The notes below the pieces were generated by a model that saw only the letters and a list, made by a program, of their open reading frames with translations, searched no databases and was not told the DNA's origin. Source: Macrotrachela quadricornifera (lineage: Eukaryota; Rotifera; Eurotatoria; Philodinida; Philodinidae). Taken from it: 64,000 nucleotides of DNA. The position numbers and the translations under genes are program-made. This document shows, piece by piece, positions 12,827 to 25,000 of the stretch. How positions within the stretch are numbered: position 1 is the first letter of the stretch; the number at the start of each line of letters is the position of its first letter. Where the stretch lies: the NCBI GenBank assembly GCA_022393335.1, contig JAJEKB010021741.1:777562-841561 (forward strand), written 5' to 3'.

Positions 12827-13870
12827 AAAGCGTGTAGCTGCACAAATTTCCAGGCATGCACTCGCGAATATAGTAAACTCTGTGACGCGTCCACATGCAT
12901 GCTATTTTATAAAGATACATGCGTGTACACCTAATGATAATATTGCATTTACATGCGTTTTTCAAACTTTTATGTTTGACTAGGATGAGTTAAATAGACA
13001 GAGAAGGAAGCGAGATTGTGTGAATAGATATGATTATAGCTCTACTATTGTTCTGTGGGTATTTTTTTAGAAGTAAGAATATAGAAAAAAATCTAATTAA
13101 GTGATTTAAGTTTCGGTTGATTGAAAGCGAAGAAAGAAAAAAACATATCACACTCACAATTTTAAAAGAAAATGTAATTAATCACGGGGTCTTGTACAAA
13201 TCCACGGTAACATCTTGCTAACTGGAATTAATGGCTTTTGATATTGCACCATGTTGAATAAAGAATCTTGTATGTCACCCCTATAGGTAATAGTTATCAA
13301 CGTTGTATGTTACGATATACTTACTGATAAAAGCTGCATGAGTGTGTAGCAGCTGTCGTCGGTTTCAAACGGCGTGATACGTATACTTGTAGTTATGATA
13401 TAAAAAGGGGTCGATATTATGAGATCCAGTTTTCTTAGCACCTAGAGAATCTTTTAGATAGCGACTTATCTCAACTTTTTCCAAAGTTAAGCAGTATCTG
13501 ATCTTCCTGAGTCATATAAATTAATTCAATGTGCTTATGAAAAATTTGAATTTTTCAGTTGTTCTAATAAATTGCACAAGTCTAAACATCTCTATATGCA
13601 GTTTTTTAGATAACACCGCTTATCGTGCTTTACGAATATCGCTGTTTCTATCGACGTCTAAAACTCTTGAAAAAACAAAATAAAAAAAGGTTTCTCCGCG
13701 AAATGTTTCTTTTTACAAGGGTCGTTGCTGGTTATTGATAACACTTAATATTTGTATGCAAAAAGAAACTTCTGTTGTTATTTTCTGTCTAGTCTAGTAG
13801 ATTGTTTTTGTCGGTTTTTGTGACTAACTGTCTAATTCAACTTTGAATATAAATGAAAATAGAAAAAACC
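12827..13870. other. Intergenic, no gene recognised
   Basis: AT-rich sequence with no supportable exon. A TATAAAAAG word occurs near 13405 but nothing gene-like follows it. Confidence 0.45.
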
Positions 13871-13874
13871 ATTT

Positions 13875-14297
13875 TCTCATATATATATATATATATAAAG
13901 AAGAAAGTTTGTCTGTTTGTCTGTTTGCTTATAACTTAGTCCCGGTAAGAGCTAGCGTCACCAAATTTTCCACAATACTTCCTCTGGTCCAGAGGAAGGT
14001 TTTAGGATGGTTTTTCACTTAAAAATTTCACCTGAACAGAGTGTCTGCCTCTTCTTTTGTTGAATTACTACAGTAAGTACCTTTTCTAAAGAGTCTGTGC
14101 GTGTGATTGTTTTCTCAGTAACTTGAAAACAAAAGTAGATAGTAATCTGCATTTTTACCATTGAACGTAAGATGTTCAAGGATGTTCGAAAAAAGCAATT
14201 AGAATTTATAAGATAAAGGGTGATCGTATAAGTGGAAATATCCATCGAATGTAGAAAGTAACAAGTGGGATAAAATTCCATTACTCATAGTTCATAA
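13875..14297. mobile_element. Possible Helitron 5'-end fragment
   Basis: This begins TCTCATATATATAT then AAAGAAGAAAGTTTGTCTG, closely resembling the 5' end of the better-defined Helitron-like element that starts at 14298. It has no matching 3' terminus and seems to be truncated by that neighbour. Microsatellite (AT)n and (TCTGTTTG)n stretches at the start make the call tentative. Confidence 0.4.
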
Positions 14298-14583
14298 TCT
14301 CTATATATATATAAAGAAGAAGGTTGTCTCTGTCGGCCAGTTCTTTGTGCATTTGGACGCCGTACGAGTCAGCGACATCAAGCGTTTCATGAAATACCTT
14401 GAGCCCAGACGAAGGTTGAAAGAGAGTCAGGGTAGCCAGGGGAGGAACGGAATGAAATTTCATACAGGCTATGATACATTGCAATTTTCGCCAATCTTTC
14501 AAAGACTTTAGAGTATTTGCTACTATTGAGAGATTATTCACTCTTTAGTGTCACCTTTTCCCGGCGGGTGTTCGTATAGTATG

Positions 14584-15330
14584 TAGGGATCTGCAAGTTG
14601 GTCCCGGACCCGGCGGAACCGGGACTAGATTTTAACGTTTCGCCGGGACCGGGACCAATATTTTTACTTGGTTCCGGTGTTTTTTTAATAAAACCTAGAT
14701 CAGACTTCTCATTTTGATACTTCTCATTTTTATGTTCGAAGATTTAAAGATTAGCAATATTTTTTAAGTTAGGTAAAGATTTCGTATTCATTCTAGTATT
14801 AATATCAAGAATCAGAGTTTTCCCATGGTTGATCTATTTTTTGGGTTATATGAGTCAATACTTCAAAATTACAAATCAATTTCATTCGATAACATTTCAG
14901 CCATTTCTATATGCACTGCCTCCATAGGCAGCGAATGGAGACAAGTTTTCGCTTATTTTAGTTTACGATAATGATAGTTTAAAACAAATATTAAACAACA
15001 CAAAATGTGATGCCTGAGAGAAATGATATGAAATCGTACAAATGTTTTTAAATTGTTGAAAGAATATGAGATGAAAAGATAATTACTTAATTCTAGGAAA
15101 AGAATTTGATATATGAATAGAGATTAAAAACAATACGAAACGTTGATTTAAGACCGGGACTGGAACCGGCACCAGTAGAGAGAAATAACCGGAACCGGGT
15201 CCGGGACCAGTAGAAAAATATAGCCGGGACCGGGACCAGTAGAAAAANNNNNNNNNNTAGCCGGGACCGGGACCAGTAGAAAAATATAGCCGGGACCGGG
15301 ACCAAAAAAAAGTAGTTTTGCAGATCCCTA
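14584..15330. mobile_element. hAT-type MITE with GGGACC/GGTCCC arrays
   Basis: A 747-bp element with perfect 13-bp terminal inverted repeats, TAGGGATCTGCAA and TTGCAGATCCCTA. Flanks are ATAGTATG (14576-14583) and ATAGGATG (15331-15338), an 8-bp duplication with one mismatch, as in hAT elements. Just inside both ends are arrays of CCGGGACC/GGTCCCGG. The right array is a tandem repeat of about 30 bp (AGCCGGGACCGGGACCAGTA units). The AT-rich middle shows no transposase. Confidence 0.85.
15248..15257. other. Assembly gap (10 N)
   Basis: Ten N bases interrupt the ~30-bp tandem repeat in the right array of the hAT-type MITE. The true copy number, and so the true gap length, is unknown. Confidence 0.95.
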
Positions 15331-15544
15331 ATAGGATGACAATTGAAATCAGTAAAAAAAAGACACTCACATTCACACACTATTTGCTGAATTGGCCGAT
15401 TTACGCATAAATATAAGTGTGTGCACGGCAGGACATATAGTAATTATATATAAAAAATCTCAAGCACGTCCTCTATATGCCTTCTGTCGTTTTTTGATAT
15501 AATAAGTTTTAGATTCCCTGAGCAACGCCGGATATTACCGCTAG

Positions 15545-17176
15545 TATACTTACAAAAAGAAAGAGATAAAATTTATTTAAATTATAAATTTCATAATATT
15601 ATAAATTAAATAAGGCATGAGCAGCTGCTTAATCCCGCTGATAATATAAATGTAGCGTAAAAGCACTAACAACATCCTCTTACGCTAAAGAATAAGACTT
15701 CTTTCTCTACTTCCCATTCATTATAATTGCGACAGATGCCGATAAATTTACTAATAAGCTAGGCAAAAAATCATTTTTTTTTCCATCTATCATTTATTAG
15801 AAATAACATGAATGCATAGATGTTATAATACCTTTACACTGGACAATGAGAGTTAGACGTCATAATATCCTGTGAAGTATTTAATGGAATTTCTGAATTT
15901 CTAAGCTAGAAGACATTTTTGAAAGAGCAATAACGTCGTTACCTGAAAAAAAATAACTGTATATTTGTAGCTTGAAAAATTTGAGTGGATTTGGTGTAAC
16001 GAATTCATTAGTCTAAAGATGAATTATATATCCTTTGGAATATTTTTTTTTCTTTTTCTCGTGCAGTTCTGTTCATATATTATTGTAACCTCGAACTACA
16101 TTGTCAACCGTGGTCATATATTGTTTTATAGATGGTAAGAATTGGCTAGGTATATACATCATTGCTAATGTGCAGTCACCCTTAAATGTAGCGTTTACTC
16201 CTATTTAATATGTTTTATGCAAGATTCTGAAGGTATTCATAAATGGTCACAGTTGTTCCATAATATGATTGCATTGTGAAGTAGTTTTTAGAGTTTTTAA
16301 GGGTGAACATTACCGTGATATCTTACAACTACAGCTCTTATACTACCTAGTGAAGCTCCGCGTGATATTTGCAAAGAGAAAACCTTATCTTGCGTATGAC
16401 GTCAAAATTTCTCAAACCCACAGCGCCATGTATGGATGACGACGCGAACTGTCTAACCATGTCTAACAACGCGATTAGGAGGACGAAAAGTCTGCAATCA
16501 AGCAGCACAAGCTGAGGATGACGACTAAATCTAACTAATCACTCAGGACTAAATGATGGTGAGCCCAAAATCTGTCTATCAACAAACCACCATGTAAACA
16601 TCAGTGCAAATCTTCCAATCACAATGCATTCGGAAAACCTTGCAGGTAAAATCATTCAAATAACCCCGTTCCGATTGTTATGGATTCAAATGCGCTCTAG
16701 ACAGATGGCTTCCACAAGCATATCTACTTTTCAAGTGACACAGCTCGCTTATGAACCGTTGCCTCAGTACATCAAATTCACTCAAATGGCTCAAGTCAAG
16801 AATATATGGTTTTATGTAGGATAGTAAATTCATTAATGTCAAGAGTAGTTTGTCACGTATATTAGTGATTGTCTGCTAGAATATTATCATGTAAAGAAGT
16901 GGATATCGAGCTTAAGGATATTATGGCATCATTCCTTCCTTCTTTTTTTAAATCTTTTTTGAAAAGATATAAGAAGAGAGGCTGAATAGTGAATGACAGA
17001 GTCAGATAATTTTTAGTCCGAACTAGAGTAAAAACTAGACATACGCACTAGTGTTGTCAAGAAACCCGGAAAAGAAAAATCAGGAAAGAATTGTTTGTAG
17101 TTTATTAACCATGGAGGACACAACAAGTAGAAAGAGTGAAGATACGAAAAACAATTTACTAAGAAGTTTATTTCTT
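15545..17176. other. Intergenic, no gene recognised
   Basis: A 66-aa frame at 16624-16824 has an ATG and an internal GT donor-like site but no recognisable motif. I do not call it. The remainder is AT-rich with no clear element ends. Confidence 0.45.
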
Positions 17177-17630
17177 TCAAGCTACCGATAGTGAGAGTCC
17201 ATCGAGAAGCTCAGCACGATATATGTCGTCGTTGTAGAAGCGAGTACCCAAATTATCGATTTGTTTCTGCATGGCCACTGTTCTTGGCGCTTTCTTCTGT
17301 TACGAGTTCGCCTTGAGCGTGAGATATTGTTATCGAAAGACGACTTTTTCAGCTTGAAAATAAGCAATGAATACCCACATGTTAAAATGAGTTTTGTTCA
17401 TGCACTTGTTGAAACGATCGTTCCAGCCTGAACGAAAGAGGAGAAGTGCTTTTCTTCAAAATATTTCAAGATAAGAAGGAAAATTGCTCACCTTCAACGT
17501 AGTTATTGTTGTATACATCGAGATTCATCAAATTTCATAGGTCAAGTTTATCTTCTTCATCCAGTGATCTCGAGAGCAATCGATGAGATCATTAATAGAA
17601 TCGGGTGCTTTCTCAACAATATCGTTGAAT
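17177..17630 (-). pseudogene. Decayed MULE-type transposase C-terminus
   Basis: On the minus strand 17528-17492 and 17427-17177 join across a 64-bp GT-AG intron (GTGAGC...TTCAG) to read NNNYVEGWNDRFNK, then WVFIAYFQAEKVVF and a basic tail. The NN-x-VEGWN-x-RFN word followed by an I/W-x-F-I helix and a Q-rich segment is typical of the end of animal MULE/FLYWCH-associated transposases. Two TAA codons interrupt the frame, after VVFR and after LKANS, before a tail ending LLDGLSLSVA. Further upstream, about 17547-17630, another frame reads protein-like sequence (FNDIVEKAPDSIND) but is out of phase. This is a dead copy with at least two stops and one frameshift. It matters because an intron inside a transposase suggests a host-expressed family. 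Confidence 0.6.
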
Positions 17631-17799
17631 CCTTATACATAGATGTCCCTTTGACCTCTGTCAAAAGACAAAAACAGAAAACATATCGATGTGTTTTATA
17701 TCTTTTACAAATTTTTATTTTCTTGTTTTTTATTTCCCTGATTTTATTTTTCCGATTTTTTAATTTTCGGATACCTTGATATATTTTACGCATTCGAGA

Positions 17800-19052
17800 A
17801 ATTCGAAGTATAATATTAATAGAGGAATTATAGCTTATTAGATAAAAACCGATTCGAATTTGGGACTCGAAGATGGATTAGAAACAGAACGTCACATTTA
17901 ATACATTTGCTCTTATCTCTTTGTCATTATTATTATTATCAAATACATCATTACGTTTCTGTGTTGTCCGAACATTTTAGACTACATTTTCTCTCAAGAC
18001 GCACCTTCTTATACAAGAAGCTATACCATCATTATAATTTCCGTCATAATCAGTTTACTACATGTTACGCTGAAGAATAAAGTTTTCGGAATGTGTGTAC
18101 CTTTTTAACTCGTAGAGTTTTCACTTCCATAAAAAAGAGCTCGATTCTTCTTTCGGGTAGACGAGTATATGAATCGTAAAAGTGACTACTGGAAGTATAG
18201 AATGTCTAGTAAATGTAAGAAACTGTAGGAAATATAATTGGATTCTATTGTATACACAGAGATGAGCATTGTTCGTGGGTCTTCGGAAGGTACTATGCGC
18301 CTCTACGCCGCGACACCTAAATAAAATCGAATTACTCAGACAGAAGCTGTTCTGATTATCCGAACGTTCAAGTTATACAGCCTATAACCTTTACATTCCC
18401 TTAGAAGTTCTATTAAAATTCAATAGTAGTATCTATTGAAGTTTTGTCATGTATTAAAATCTAATAAATAATGAGTTTCCTGCAAGGTAAACAAGAAAAT
18501 AAAATGTTTTTCCATTCATTTAATTTATAAGAAACGATATATAGCGAAAAATATTTTGGGTTTTGTCTCTAACTTATAGTCAAGTGCTCATTCATACAAT
18601 TTATAAAAGATAAATTAATTAATCAATACATTTATATCTCATTTTATTATTTATGTTCGAAATGCTAGGTACCTTTCCAAAGTGATTAATAGCAGTTGAA
18701 GGTTCATGTTTATTCGAATTGGACATCTCATGATTTTTATTTGATTAAAGATTTCATATCGATTTCTATTATTGCTAATTACAATTGAGGTAAATATCTT
18801 CTTCCTCTATTTTGATTATGACCATTCGGTTTAAAAAATTGATAATGCGGGTAAAATACTGGCTCTTTCAGGATGTCGGCTATGTAAATAATATTCATGC
18901 AGAAAATAAAAGAGAAATAGACATATTGTAAAATTCAATTAATTTATGATTATTTTAACTATATCTTCGATACTTCCTATTCTTTAAATAACACTTTAAC
19001 GTTATAATAGTTTAGAAAGTACTTTTCTTCATTTCATTTTTTAATTTTATAG
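17800..19052. other. Upstream region of the giant gene
   Basis: No exon could be assigned. The sequence immediately before the ATG at 19053 is a pyrimidine-rich run ending TTTTATAG, a good 3' splice site, so a 5' untranslated exon probably lies somewhere in this stretch. Confidence 0.5.
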
Positions 19053-22000
19053 ATGTTATCAAAAAGACCTCGTCTTACGTCTTCTCTAGACAATAATGAC
19101 ATATTACATTCACGAGAAATAAATGAATCAATCTTAAATCATTTATTTCTTCCTCATGGGCTATCATCTTCAGCATATGCTGATCATTTAATTCAATCTA
19201 ACCATGAAAATGAATACAAAATACTTCTATGTATGAATGAATACTTTCAATCATTGGATACAATAAATGAACTACCAATTCTATCAATCATTAAAACATG
19301 TACTCAACATTGGTCGATTGTACAGGATACAAAAAATTGCTCTGTTCCACTTTTACAATCAACCATACAAAAGCTATTGCCAAATGATTTTCTTCCTCTG
19401 TATTTTCATGCTCAAAATGCTGCCATTTTGATTGAAATCGATGAAAATTCTCCTAATCAACCACTGATCTCATCTTGGCAAGTATTATTACCAACAGAAA
19501 CCATAACATCATCATTAGAGCCACATCTTTCTTGCTTTCCTGTTCCTACATTTCGCTTACCTGATCAATCTCAACTATTATCTTCTGTTCATTGTGAATT
19601 ACTTTTAGAATTTATGAACAATACAATTGAATATTCAAAAGCTCATAAAGCATCTTACGAATTTGATGAAACCCGAGAAGTGCCCATATCACATTATGTA
19701 TGTCAGTGGTGGATCACTCAATTTCAAGGCGTTCAAATCAACAATCAAGTCAATACATGCATTTCATTTAAGAAAAAACATCGTGATCAAATTCGATATA
19801 AGAATTCAATATTTCCTTTTCGACGATCAGGTTTATGGATGACTATGAAAGTTGTTTTCCAAAGTATTTTAACAAAACGTTTAGGAAAGATTGGTACTAT
19901 CGTTTATAAATTACTTATAACGGATTTTTTAACTTATTTTATTTATACAAGACAAAAATTACCAAATTTTCATATATCGAACGATCTTCTAATATATTCT
20001 CTTCGAAAGATTGTACGACGATTGAATAAAATTGACATTTCATTATCATCAATTGATTCAAACGATATTATCCCATGGATACAAAATATAAGAGAAAAAA
20101 TTAAACAGAAAATTGATTGCATTACTTCAAATTTAGATTGGCAAAAATCTATAGAAAAAAATCAAAAAGAAAATATATTACAACTTTCATTGGATCCAAA
20201 TCCAAAAGAAATTTATCAGCACTCATGTCAAAAATTAAAGGCTTATCTTAATAAAAATCATTTCCATACTTCAAATAAGCAATTCTATGATAAATATGAT
20301 TATAATTGTCGGTCATTAACTAGTGTTCATAATGAAAATAATGAATTACCTCAAAGCTCGGCTTTGACTAATACTGACGACGATGATATGGGAATAGCAT
20401 TGACATATATTGAAATTTGGGTACAATCGTATTTAAAACAATGGATTAATCGTTCATTACAATCGACAAATGGATACAAATGTTTTAAAAGTTTACAATC
20501 CTTTTATGAAGATTATCAACGTGCAGCTTTAAAATTTTATTATTCGGATAATCAATCTACTGATTCAATTGGTTACACTCGTTTTATTCTAACATCATTA
20601 ACAATAATACGTTTAATGCATATGAAACTATGTGAAGATAAACAATTTGAACTATTGAAATTACATGCCATTAAAATTCCTCATCTTATGAATCTATTCG
20701 AATTTTTAATCTTACCCAATCGAGATGATATGATTCAAGCTCGAAATTTATATGATTATTTTCTCGAATTCAATAATAAATCATATCCTGATCTCTTAAG
20801 TAATATCGATTCGTCAAATGCTTTTGGTGTTCGTTTTGCTGGACAATCAGTAGAAATCAATGAAAATCTAAAAAAAATTCAAGAAGAAATTGAACAAGAT
20901 AAGAATGATAAAATTCAAGAAATAAATAATGAAAAAGAAAAATATGAAGAACTTATGAAAAAGATCAATGATCTTAAATGTGAATGTGAACCAGGTAGTT
21001 TTCACCGAAAATGTAATCGATGTACTATGATAAAAGAAGCAGATAATATTAAAGTCGATATATATGAATGTCCAATGCCATCCGAACGAAAAAGTGCTTT
21101 AGCTGTTATGTTTGAATTACAAATGCCAAATGAAATTCGATGTTATCGAGATATACTTTGGCTATTTATTAATCGTCCTAAACCAAATCCTTCGCATAAT
21201 ATGCATGAATGGTTAAATACTCGTCCTCATCAAAATAAACTGAAACAATATGTTAAAGATTCACATAATTGTAAAGTAAAATTAGTATCTGCAACTAAAT
21301 CGATAACGGAAAGCCATTATTCAACTTCACGACAAATCAAATCAACACCTCTAGAAGATTATTTTTATGATAATGGTCTCAAAGTTCAAATATCTCCAAC
21401 TAAAACAAATAATTTTCAAGATGAATGTCGAACATTAACACCTCAATTGACAGATTCAAATTATAAAGATTTACAATTTTCTATTGATAAAACAGAATTT
21501 GTACAAAATCAAGTTATAGCTGAACTATCTAAATGTTCATTGAAATTAAAATCAGATGAATTTATTGAATTTGGTTCATTTCGTTCTGGTCATCGTTTAC
21601 AATGGCACAATCTATTAAGTATTCTTGAATTAGATTCATTATCCATGGATGAAGAAAGTGTTGTTATACTTATAACACATGCACTTTCACAATATGGTCC
21701 GGTAACAGAAAATCGAACATCATTAATTTGTTCATGGTGCCCAGAATCACATCAACAATTATTAGAAGATCATTTTGTCGATGAATTAATTATAAGATTA
21801 GATCGTCATTTAAAAGATTGTGAATCTAATTGGCAAAATGAATTGATATTAGTAATTATAACAGTAATTGTCATGAGAATATTTACTATATGTAATTCAA
21901 CACGAAAAAATCAAATGATTAATTTAGTTTTAAAATGTCGTGAAATAAGTAAAAAATGGATTGAACTTATTTCAAAAACTATTCAAAATTCATCTTCATC

Positions 22001-25000
22001 TGACTCTGATAAAATGAATGGATTACGTGATAAAATCGTTACTATTGGTATTACAAATCTAATGACATATTCAATATATAATGATAGTAGCAACACATTA
22101 GTTTTATCAAATCAAGATGTTATTTCTTTATTGATAATAGCAACAACTATTCATGATAATAGTATTTTAAATAAGAAAACAATTCATATGAGTATATTTA
22201 TGAGAAATTTAATGCGTTATAATGAACGTGTATTATTATCGATTCATCCAATTATAATTAAACTTCTTCAAGAAAATGCTTATGAAAGTTTAAATGAATT
22301 TTGTGCTATTCATTGGGCAGTAGTACGTACTAAAGGTGTGATAAATGGTAAATGGAAGAAAAGAAATACAAATATATATGATGGTTGGTATGATGGTGAA
22401 TATGAATCGAATAAATTATCAATTGATTGTTTAAAAGGAAGATTTTTTGTCAATAAGATGACAATTGGGTTTTTACCGGATAGAGTGACTTCGAATGAGT
22501 TATTTCGTCGTGTTTTTGATCAACATATTTTTGAAGTGCAAGCAGCTGAATCAGAAAATAGTTATATAACAAAACATGGATATCATGCCGATGAAAAAGT
22601 TCATTATGAATTCACTTATGATAATGGATATTATGGAAATAGTGGACTGATAATCTATGAACGACACGTCAAAACAAATGTTAAGTTTAAATTGATTCCT
22701 CCGAATTGTTTCGAAGGAGAATTACCGGATATTTTTATTTCAAATTATAGCCATTGGTGGAATGAAAACACAAAAGTATTAGAATTTCGACCTATTTGCT
22801 TTCAAGATTCTAATTTTCTAACTAATACATCTTATATATTATTCAAACAAAAATATATTGCAACGCATAACACTGAAAATCAACAACATTTGATTAATCG
22901 ATCATCAATATTTTTTCAGAATTTGTTTAAACGATATTTTATTCGTCTCGACGATGAATCTTATGTATATATGTTAAGAGAAAATGATATTATTCATATT
23001 TATTTATCTCGATTAGGCATTGCATTCAAATATAATTGTCATAATAAAATAATAACTTCTCGTGAATATTCTGATATGTATATTGATGAAGATCAATGTT
23101 TTGGAACATTGACAGGTTTAAAATCAGGTCTTCTTCTATCACCAATCGCAATAATTAATCAAAAGAATAAACATTATTTATGTCGAAAATTAATTGTACC
23201 TTTTGGACAAGTTCAAGCAAATAAGAAATTAGATGATGATCATCAAACTGTAACTATAGAACGAAAATCATCAACATTATTTATTCATAAATATTTTGTT
23301 TTTATTTTAAATGATCGATTACGTATTCTTCAACCAATTGATAGTCCAACAGGTTGGCTCTATTTAGCATTATTACATGCAATGACATCACATCCTTTAC
23401 TTGATCAATATACAGGAATGACTGGTATGGAACGTTCTTTTCAATTATTACATTCAGCAGGTTGTTGGTCTGATCAACCATATGATTTAATTACACGAAA
23501 TATTCTTCTACAAATTGCAACTATTTCACCTAAAGTTAATTTTTATCCAGAAAATCTAACTTGTATGGTAAAAATTGATTGGAATGAAAATAGTTTACCA
23601 TATTCTATGCAACATTTTGGCTATTATTTAATAGTAAAAAAATTAATTGAGACAAGTGAAGAATGGAATTTTATGCATCCATCATCTACCGTAAATGATG
23701 AAATACAAAAACTCTTTGAAAGTAAAAAATATAATGAAAAATTATTGTTTAAACTCTATTGGGATTATCGAGATACATACAATCCTATAGCTCGATTATC
23801 TACACAGATGGAAAAAGAAAATTATTGTACAAGTTCAACAAAATCGTATCAACCAGTTTGGGAAAGTTGTTCACATTCGACAAATTATAGTTCTATTCGC
23901 CTTGTAGATCATTTATATAGCAGTGGAGATGTAAATTTGATAAATAGTGAACAACTCAGATGTTTTCCTTTATCCCGATGGCTTAAAGATGAATATCAAC
24001 TTAAAAATATTTGGATTGGTTTGTTTAAATTCGCCGAACAACTCAAAACAACTGAAAGTGATCATAAAAAAGATGATATTGAACGATTTGAAATGTTACT
24101 AAATTTTCTACATTATATTTCTGGTAAATGTTCAAGCCAACCATTTTACTTGCAGATGCTTAAATCCATATTGAAAGCACCAACTTTATCATTAGGATCT
24201 ATCTCATATCCTGAATTTACTCGATATAAAAAAATTGAAGAATATTCATTTCGATCTCATCGTATCAACCTAGGAAGGATGGGTTATTACAAGCGTAATA
24301 TAGTTCATCAAGAAATTCAAGATTGTTTTGTTAAGAACTGTACTTATCAAAATAAAAATCTTCCGGAGATGCACAAGCTAACCAGTCAAACGAATCAAAT
24401 TAACAGGTTACTAGAAACTTGGCGAGAGAATGCTAAATTTCGTTCGTCTGTAGAAAATATTCAGAATTATTTTCATTCGATCACAATTATTCCATTAAAT
24501 AATAAAATATCTATTAATCCTCAACAATTTGAATTTGAATTATTTGAAAAACATTATCAAATTCATCTTAATTTACCAGATAAACTCATCAATCAAAAAT
24601 TACTGAAAAATGCACAGGAAAAATTTCTACACCCTCATTCGAATTATTTTATTAAACCAAAAATGTATGTTCCAATTAAAACTGAAGAAAAAGAATTTCC
24701 AAAAGAAATTTTTCCTTCGACTAATTCACAAATAAATCCCCTCAGTGATATTACTAATTATTTTAAAGAACATTTAACTGAAAGTTGGAAGAAATTTAAT
24801 TTAACTGAAGAATATGAAAAAGAGTTTCCATCAGTAGAAGAAATCAATCAATTTCTTGATTCTATTCATCAAGAATCCATACAAATGTGGAATGAATTAG
24901 TAAATTCCATCACAATAACAAACGATTTACCAATCAAATGGGGTTTAATATCACGAATCTTACCAACAACTTTAATATCTGTTTTTCAACAAATATACTT

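Larger units (their letters stand above)
14298..15544 (+). mobile_element. Non-autonomous Helitron-like element
   Basis: The left end reads TCTCTATATATATATAAAG directly after an A. The right end reads GCAACGCCGGATATTACCG followed by CTAG and then T. A 5' TC, a 3' CTRR preceded by a short GC-rich imperfect hairpin, and insertion between A and T are the known Helitron signature. No Rep/helicase gene is present. About 750 bp of its length is a nested hAT-type MITE (14584-15330), so the original element was about 490 bp. Helitrons are known to be common in bdelloid rotifers. Confidence 0.6.

Noticed and set aside
12575..12934. 119-aa frame
   Set aside because: It runs through the CGGGAC arrays of a hAT-type MITE and past its right end.
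15083..15380. Minus-strand frames of 95-97 aa with WSRSRLYFSTGPGPG repeats
   Set aside because: Translation of the 30-bp repeat in the hAT-type MITE, across an N gap.
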